This document shows positions 22,288 through 27,711 of a stretch of 27,711 bases of DNA, one piece after another. Source of the DNA: RGIG5327 sp045612485 (GTDB lineage: Bacteria; Verrucomicrobiota; Lentisphaeria; Victivallales; UBA1829); NCBI GenBank assembly GCA_045612485.1, contig JAZKZE010000183.1:1-27711 (forward strand), in the 5' to 3' direction. The notes below the pieces were generated by a model. It searched no databases. It had not been told where the DNA came from and saw only the letters and a list, made by a program, of their open reading frames with translations. Numbering within the stretch: the first letter of the stretch is position 1; each line of letters opens with the position of its first letter. A program made the position numbers and the translations under genes.

Positions 22288-25164
22288 TTATTTTGTCTTT
22301 TCCTGAATGGTGATATTCACATTGTCCACCTGTACCTCACAACGGAAGGCATTGAAGGCAAGGTGGATGGTTTCATCCTTTTTCATATCATACGCGAAAG
22401 AAAATTTCTGCCATTTTTCGGTAAGGGAAAACGCTTTTTCCGGATATTCAGTTTTGATGAATCCGGAATTCTGTCTCCTGTACCGGATGATTCCGCAGCT
22501 TAATTTGCCCTTCCCTTTTGCCTCAAAAGAGATCAGAAGAGTCTGTCCTTCTTTCAGATTATGGGGCATGGGGTAATTGGCAAAGACTTTGGAAATATAC
22601 AATGTTTCATCGTAAGGAGCCCCCTCCATTTTTATTCCATACACAGCTCCATTCTTCTGCGGAAGGGAGGCATACCATTTGGAAGGGACTTTTTCCAGAA
22701 CTTTCAGAAAAGCAGGGTATTTACGTTTATTTTTCTCCATTTTGTTGAACATGCCGTTGATGGTCATGGGGGTCCCGATCTGCAAAGGCAGGAACGTTGT
22801 TACATCGTGGCTTACTCTTCCGCTGAGGCAATAATGTTTTTTGATAAGGCGGTCAGTAAAAACAAAACGGTTGATGTCAAAATTGCATTTCCAGGCAACA
22901 CCGTTACGGAAATCGCCGAATTTCCAAGCCGGAACCTTGATCTCCATAACGAAGCCATCCGCATTTTTACTGCATTTATATTCCGCACCGATCTTATGCC
23001 GGACATTTCCGGGACAGCGTGCTTCATATTTTTCCCCGTCATGAGCAAAAACAAGATGATAATACTCATTGGAAACACTCTGGGGGTGGATAAAAAGTTC
23101 CACAGCACTTTTTTCCCAGATATTCTTCCCCTTATGGAGCTTATTCATCAGAGGCTCTTTGACTTTCACAAGGAAATAGAGATTTTTACTGTCGGAAAGG
23201 ATCCCGATACTTGCCGCATTTTCCGCAGGAATTCTTTTTTGTTCTTTGATGAACATCTCCTGAAAATCCGTTACATAGAAGGCATCTTTCCATGCGGCTT
23301 CATCCCCTTTTCCATCCAGAGTAATGGAAGTTTTTGCCGTGGGAGCTTTTACAGTTCTTCCCTGAAGTTTTTTATAATCCTCATTAGCTTTCACCCAGTA
23401 TTCTGTAAGGAATTTACGGTCATTGGCAATACGAGCCAGACGTTTCTTATCCCCTTTGGCAAGTTTTTCTGCTTCATCCAGAAGAGCAAAAAGTTTTTCT
23501 TTATTTTCCGGAACATTGAGCAGAAGAGGCAATCTCTCATTGTTGAAGGGATAACCGAAACAGTTTCTGCCATCCTTCCAGAGTTTCCGCCGCAATGCGT
23601 GATATTTTTTCATGGCGGGATAAGCATTTCCATAGTATTTGCTTTCCGCGTCTTCCAGGATCTTTACAGGATCAGCATCCAGATCCCACAGAATTTTTCC
23701 TGTAAGGTAAAGCCATTGCCACAAAGAGGGGAGTTTTTCATTCTGCTCTTTACTGTTTACATTTTTCCGCCAGTAAACACTGTCTTCAAAAAATGTTTCC
23801 TCTTCCCAGCCGTCGATGCCTTCTTTATAGAAGAAACGCAAGTCCCGCACCTGTATAAGTTCATGGGGGACATAGTTTCTTCCGCCGGAGCAGAGGAAAT
23901 ATTCATAGACGGAAGAGCGTGAGTATCTGGGAATATATGTTCTCATCCATTCCAGAAGCTGTCTATTTCTCAAACAGGGTTCATCAAAAGCGTGGGCATA
24001 ACATCTTCCGTGGGGCATATATTCAAAGTGGACACGCTTGTCATGTTTTACATCCACAGTGGGAGGGATCCGGTAAGTGCTGTATGCCCAGAGCATAAGA
24101 TCAGCGTCGGGACACTCTTTGTAAACAAGATCAAAAATCACTTTGAAAGTCTTGTGATATATATTGGTGATATTCTGCCATGTATAAACTTTTTTATCAT
24201 TTTCTTTCAGGCAGTTCTTACATTCGCACCAGCCCCGTGCCATATCTGCCATCCCCGCCCCCTGCTGAAGATGAATGCCTTTTGCCTTCTTTTCTTTGAT
24301 ACTTTTAATGATATATTCAGCGGTAAGACGGCGGACCTCCGGATTGCTCAAACAGTATGCAGCCGTTTCCACATGGGTATAGCGGCGTTTGCCGTTGATA
24401 AGTGCAAAATATTCCGGATTGCTTTTAAAATATTTTTTTGCGGGAATAGCCATCTGGAAAAGATTGTGGTAATTTTCCTCCCAGACATCGGTGGTACGGG
24501 GTTCATACAAATCCTTCTGGGCGGGAGTTATCCTTTTGATACGCACATTGTGATAATAGGCAGGGCGCATCTGATAGCCGCCTTTCACACTCCATCTGAC
24601 CCCATTGAAGGGGTGATCTGTCCAGTTCCAGCCGGTGGGAACAAGAAGTCTTCTGCGGTAGGCGGGAGTACGGACAAAGGAAGAATCTTTTATTATGATC
24701 TTTTCCCGCTTTTTATAAGGCACATATTCCCCGTCATCTTCTTTGTTGGCAGGTTTGAAAAAACGGATATCCAGTTCCCGTTCAAGGAACTGATAGACAG
24801 CATACAGTTCTGCGGTTTTGTTTTTCCCGGCAAAAAACATTTTATTATCTTTGGCGTAAAAGATGTAAGAATCGTCTGCTTTTGTTTTGGCAAGTTTATC
24901 TTTCAGAGAAGCGGGAAGCTCTTTGAAGTCGGAAGCAAGTCCCACATAAATAAAGTTTTTTGCATCCTTTTTATTTTTTGCAAGTTTGATGGAAGAAACT
25001 TTTTCCACATACTTTGAAAGTTCATCTGCTGCAAGAATGGTACTTTTCAAGGGCTTTTCCGGCAGAATGATCGCAGTATCTTTTGTGATCTCAAAAGCTC
25101 TTATGTTACAGGCAAGTACAGAAAAAAGTACCGCTGTAAAAACAATTAAATTTTTTCTTTTCAT
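22288..25164 (-). CDS. Secreted DUF4838 protein with CBM9-like domain (copy 4, diverged)
   Basis: This 958-residue exported protein has the same domain order as the other three but is clearly more distant. It has an N-terminal export signal and an alpha-glucuronidase-like domain (about 25-150) with AELYAVYQFLERELDIRFF. The DUF4838 region has WCECKNC at 312-318, but the preceding GNND is replaced by a GMAD-type stretch. A CBM9-like domain follows from about residue 630 (ITLDGKGDEAAW), and the last beta-sandwich ends VQVDNVNI. The signal sequence is ambiguous: VLAC at 16-19 could be a lipobox, or cleavage could follow IRA at 23. AGGAGGAAAT precedes the ATG. It lies 58 bases behind the Gfo/Idh/MocA gene in the LacI-headed gene run. 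The activity is unproven. Confidence 0.9.
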   Translation of the reverse strand: MKRKNLIVFTAVLFSVLACNIRAFEITKDTAIILPEKPLKSTILAADELSKYVEKVSSIKLAKNKKDAKNFIYVGLASDFKELPASLKDKLAKTKADDSYIFYAKDNKMFFAGKNKTAELYAVYQFLERELDIRFFKPANKEDDGEYVPYKKREKIIIKDSSFVRTPAYRRRLLVPTGWNWTDHPFNGVRWSVKGGYQMRPAYYHNVRIKRITPAQKDLYEPRTTDVWEENYHNLFQMAIPAKKYFKSNPEYFALINGKRRYTHVETAAYCLSNPEVRRLTAEYIIKSIKEKKAKGIHLQQGAGMADMARGWCECKNCLKENDKKVYTWQNITNIYHKTFKVIFDLVYKECPDADLMLWAYSTYRIPPTVDVKHDKRVHFEYMPHGRCYAHAFDEPCLRNRQLLEWMRTYIPRYSRSSVYEYFLCSGGRNYVPHELIQVRDLRFFYKEGIDGWEEETFFEDSVYWRKNVNSKEQNEKLPSLWQWLYLTGKILWDLDADPVKILEDAESKYYGNAYPAMKKYHALRRKLWKDGRNCFGYPFNNERLPLLLNVPENKEKLFALLDEAEKLAKGDKKRLARIANDRKFLTEYWVKANEDYKKLQGRTVKAPTAKTSITLDGKGDEAAWKDAFYVTDFQEMFIKEQKRIPAENAASIGILSDSKNLYFLVKVKEPLMNKLHKGKNIWEKSAVELFIHPQSVSNEYYHLVFAHDGEKYEARCPGNVRHKIGAEYKCSKNADGFVMEIKVPAWKFGDFRNGVAWKCNFDINRFVFTDRLIKKHYCLSGRVSHDVTTFLPLQIGTPMTINGMFNKMEKNKRKYPAFLKVLEKVPSKWYASLPQKNGAVYGIKMEGAPYDETLYISKVFANYPMPHNLKEGQTLLISFEAKGKGKLSCGIIRYRRQNSGFIKTEYPEKAFSLTEKWQKFSFAYDMKKDETIHLAFNAFRCEVQVDNVNITIQEKTK

Positions 25165-25222
25165 ATTTCCTCCTGTGAAATAATATAAAATTCTTTTCCT
25201 GTTGTTGAATTTAATAAAAAAA

Positions 25223-26311
25223 TTACTTTACAGGTACTCCATTTTCATCCAGTTCCACCGGCTTTTTCAGACTTCCGGAAAGCTCCATTGCCTCTGCAAG
25301 CCCCTGAACTTTTGCAGCTGTACGCAGATTTGCCGTGACCGGGGCTCCATCCCGGACAGTTTTCACAAAGTCATACATGATGTTTTCTGTTGCATACATC
25401 AATTCTTTAAAATCATAATTGACAACTCTCGGCTGGGCGAATTTTTCATATTGAGAAGCAAAATTTGTTGCAGGATCCTCCGGACGGGGGCCCCATTCAG
25501 AGGTACGGAACCTGGGTTTTGTATTGATCCGGAGATTGCAGGGATCCACATCCAGCCGGATGCTGTAATTTTCAAAATGGAAACGGTAACTCATTTCCCC
25601 GTAATGCACCATACTGGAATAATGGAATCTGCCCGCACTTCCGTTTGTAAATTCAATATTGGCAATAAGGTCATCAGGACTGGGATAGGGGCGGTCTATG
25701 ACCTTTGTAGTAATGGCGTTGACTCTTTTCACATCGCCTCCCACAAGAAGCATTACATCCAGCATGTGACAGCAATGGTAAGGTACCTGGGAAACTTTAT
25801 TACGGAAATCATCCGGGGCTTGCCACATACGTTCATTCATTCCCGTTGCCCCGTGATGGAACCAGTTGCAATCCACGGAAAGCAGTTTGCCGCCCTCATG
25901 CTGCCGGATATAATCCAGAGCTTCAAGACTTCCGGGCAGATACCGGCGCATGAACCCAACCTGCACCGGGACAGAATATTTTTCAGCCAGCAATGCAAGC
26001 TCATAGGATTCCTGTCCGCTGAAAGCCACAGGTTTTTCAATGAAAACGGGTTTGCCAGCAGGGATCACTTTCCGCAGAACTTCCGCATGGACAAGAGGGG
26101 ACAAACTTATAAGAAAAGCATCCACATCCTTTGCGGCAAGCAGTTCTTCCGGAGTATTGCACACACTTCCGCAATATTTTTTCACCAATGCCTCTGCAGA
26201 ACTGTGCATAAGGTCATACGCTCTCGTCACTGTATAAAACTCATCTTTCCACAATGCATCAAGAAGTGCCTGTGTTCTTTTACCGCAACCATAAAGACCA
26301 AGCCGGATCAT
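25223..26311 (-). CDS. Gfo/Idh/MocA family oxidoreductase
   Basis: This 362-residue cytoplasmic NAD(P)-dependent oxidoreductase has an N-terminal Rossmann fold (GLYGCGKRTQALL at 5-17) and the family's EKP motif at 92-94 (FIEKPVAFSG). The C-terminal alpha/beta substrate domain includes HHGATGMNERMW and VPYHCCHMLDVML, with H-x3-H-type residues near the expected active site. Family members oxidise or reduce sugars, inositols and sugar acids, and some act in oxidative glycoside cleavage. The substrate cannot be assigned. It sits between the pseudopilin-like gene and DUF4838 copy 4 with gaps of 32 and 58 bases, so it probably handles the product released by that system. Confidence 0.9.
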   Translation of the reverse strand: MIRLGLYGCGKRTQALLDALWKDEFYTVTRAYDLMHSSAEALVKKYCGSVCNTPEELLAAKDVDAFLISLSPLVHAEVLRKVIPAGKPVFIEKPVAFSGQESYELALLAEKYSVPVQVGFMRRYLPGSLEALDYIRQHEGGKLLSVDCNWFHHGATGMNERMWQAPDDFRNKVSQVPYHCCHMLDVMLLVGGDVKRVNAITTKVIDRPYPSPDDLIANIEFTNGSAGRFHYSSMVHYGEMSYRFHFENYSIRLDVDPCNLRINTKPRFRTSEWGPRPEDPATNFASQYEKFAQPRVVNYDFKELMYATENIMYDFVKTVRDGAPVTANLRTAAKVQGLAEAMELSGSLKKPVELDENGVPVK

Positions 26312-26343
26312 TTTTCCTCCTTTTCTCTTTCAGTATGAAATTC

Positions 26344-27072
26344 TTAAAGTTTTCTGAAAGAAATGGGTTCCACGTCCACATCATCAACTTGTTCGATCTT
26401 GTATTCTACTGTTGATGTATTTGCCTTGGTTCGTACCACCGCTGCTTTTTTTATGTCACTGTTTGCTGCATTTCCCCCAAGAGTTACATAATTGGTTCTA
26501 CCGCCATGAGGTTTGATGAAAAGTCCGTCACTGCCGTAGTTGAAAGAATCCATATACCATGCAATTTTTGAGGCACGTTTTGCCAGTGTTACTTTGGCAA
26601 ATATACTTACACCGTCTGCCAATGCGGTATAATACCCGCTGGATGCCGGGAAAGGGTATTTTCTGTCTGCACGGCTGCCTGCAAGAGAGTTGTTTATGGT
26701 ATAGGTCAAGCCGGGATGGTCGGTAGAGATCCCCCTTGCATCTACAGAAGCACACTTTGTGGGACTTGATCCTGTCTTTTTTGTCCGGTTGGCTCGTTTC
26801 AGATACCCGTCAGCTTCCAGTCTGGTGTACCACAAATTTCCGGTTATGCCGCTGGGATAAACAGCATATTTTGCCGGGCCCCAGTCTTTGAAATCATTGA
26901 CATACATGGTGCTGACAAGACCAAGCTGTTTCAAATTGTTGATACAGCTTATCCCTCTTGCCGTTTCCCTTGCCCGGTTCAACGCAGGCAATAACATTCC
27001 GGCAAGGATAGCGATGATTGCTATAACAACAAGCAATTCGATAAGAGTAAATCTTTTTTGACTTCTTTTCAT
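26344..27072 (-). CDS. Pseudopilin-like protein with prepilin-type N-terminus (second copy)
   Basis: This 242-residue protein has a basic leader, then FTLIELLVV and a hydrophobic helix (residues 8-30, MLLPALNRARETA). The conserved glutamate is E12 and cleavage would fall between R7 and F8. The soluble part holds TYTINNSLAG in the middle and HGGRTNYVTLGG late, the equivalent of the H-x9-DG region of DUF1559-like proteins, although the final Asp is lost. It differs from the first copy outside the N-terminal helix. AGGAG precedes the ATG. It lies 26 bases after the LacI-type gene and 32 bases before the oxidoreductase gene, giving the same regulator-pseudopilin-DUF4838 order seen at 4273-9055. 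Its function is unknown; exported substrate binding is inferred. Confidence 0.87.
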   Translation of the reverse strand: MKRSQKRFTLIELLVVIAIIAILAGMLLPALNRARETARGISCINNLKQLGLVSTMYVNDFKDWGPAKYAVYPSGITGNLWYTRLEADGYLKRANRTKKTGSSPTKCASVDARGISTDHPGLTYTINNSLAGSRADRKYPFPASSGYYTALADGVSIFAKVTLAKRASKIAWYMDSFNYGSDGLFIKPHGGRTNYVTLGGNAANSDIKKAAVVRTKANTSTVEYKIEQVDDVDVEPISFRKL

Positions 27073-27098
27073 TTTTTTCTCCTGTTATGATTCATTTG

Positions 27099-27711
27099 TT
27101 ATTTTTCTGTTCTGCATATTCCGCTTGTCTCCCTCTCCTGAAGTTCAAGAGGAATCTTTACTGTTTCTTTATTTTCATCTGTTGTAAAAAGTTTTTCCAG
27201 AAGTTTTTCCACAAATTTTTCCACAGGAAAACGGAAGGTGGTAAGGGGAGGATCACTGTAAAAAGCTGCCGGAAGCCCATCCGCTCCGATGATGGTCAGA
27301 TCTTCCGGGACTTTTATTCCGGCTTTTTTCGCTTCTTTCATTGCGGCAAGTGCTGTATAGTCATTACGGCAGAGAAGGGCAGTAGGCAGATCCGCAGTTT
27401 TGAACAGTTGCTTTGCTGCAACAAGGGCATCTTCATAAAATCCGGTACTTTTCGGATTCCACTCTTTCCTGTTGATAAAACTGTATTCCTGTACAGTTTT
27501 CTGAAAAAGATCGTCCATAGCTGTGGCATTGGAAGCAAAATATCCGATTTTTCTGTGTCCAAGTTTCTTGAGAAAATCTCCCGCATCACGGAAATATTTT
27601 TCTTTATCCTGAATAACGCAATTTTTTCCCGGAAATTCCGCTCCGCCGAATACGGCAGGCAATCCTTCCGGAATCAACTCATATAATTCATCATGCAGAG
27701 AGATCAAACCG
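27099..27711 (-). CDS. LacI family transcriptional regulator (5' end outside window)
   Basis: Only the C-terminal ligand-binding part (about 203 residues) is in the window, and the frame stays open to the edge. It is recognised from ALLCRNDYTALAAMKEAKKAG, then VPEDLTIIGADGLP and SDPPLTTFRFPVEKFVEKLLEKL, the standard end of periplasmic-binding-protein-like LacI regulators. The helix-turn-helix must lie beyond 27711. The apparent TTG start at 27707 is internal and not the true start. Such proteins sense sugars and control adjacent catabolic operons. The pseudopilin gene follows after only 26 bases with no terminator, so the regulator may be co-transcribed with its targets. Confidence 0.88.
   Translation of the reverse strand, partial: GLISLHDELYELIPEGLPAVFGGAEFPGKNCVIQDKEKYFRDAGDFLKKLGHRKIGYFASNATAMDDLFQKTVQEYSFINRKEWNPKSTGFYEDALVAAKQLFKTADLPTALLCRNDYTALAAMKEAKKAGIKVPEDLTIIGADGLPAAFYSDPPLTTFRFPVEKFVEKLLEKLFTTDENKETVKIPLELQERETSGICRTEK

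Noticed and set aside
22561..23922. 453-residue plus-strand open frame opposite DUF4838 copy 4, and the 341-residue frame at 23992-25017
   Set aside because: Both are antisense to a gene with clear domain structure; no start signals or family resemblance.
25202..26338. 378-residue plus-strand open frame opposite the Gfo/Idh/MocA gene
   Set aside because: The minus-strand oxidoreductase has the Rossmann and EKP motifs; the plus frame shows none.

Overview
The window looks like chromosomal DNA from a carbohydrate-degrading member of the Lentisphaerota (Victivallales-like; possibly another PVC-group lineage). The reasons are large secreted DUF4838 proteins with CBM9-like domains, a GH123/DUF4091-type hydrolase, and short proteins carrying a prepilin-type N-terminus next to transcription regulators, all at moderate G+C. 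The taxonomic call is inference from gene content. No rRNA or tRNA gene, CRISPR array, transposase or phage gene was seen.

Layout. Bases 1-101 hold a nested palindromic element that resembles a dispersed repeat. Bases 387-4187 are a housekeeping pair on the + strand: the translational GTPase typA/bipA and an ABC-F ATPase. From 4273 onward everything looks like glycan-utilisation accessory DNA. An AraC-type regulator (-) faces a pseudopilin-like gene and a DUF4838 gene (+) across overlapping divergent promoters. After a terminator come a LamG-GH123-like hydrolase and an overlapping stand-alone CBM9-like protein. A zinc-type dehydrogenase and a metallo-beta-lactamase-fold hydrolase follow. Next are two closely related DUF4838 genes head to head (14817-17768 - and 18007-20955 +), sharing one 238-bp control region with a clear promoter on each side and a 17-bp palindrome on the + side. 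The last part is on the - strand: a LacI-type regulator (cut by the window edge), a second pseudopilin-like gene, a Gfo/Idh/MocA oxidoreductase and a fourth DUF4838 gene in tight succession, then a terminator and a separately promoted SGNH/GDSL esterase.

How the genes may work together (inference). The DUF4838/CBM9 proteins, GH123-like enzyme and orphan CBM9 protein are exported and would bind and cleave glycans. The SGNH enzyme (probably intracellular, no signal peptide seen) could remove acyl groups. The oxidoreductase, dehydrogenase and MBL enzyme would process the released sugars in the cytoplasm. The most striking pattern is that regulator + pseudopilin-like protein + DUF4838 occurs twice, once with an AraC-type and once with a LacI-type regulator, with no transporter or SusC/SusD-like gene in between. 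This may be a recurring glycan-capture module of this lineage.
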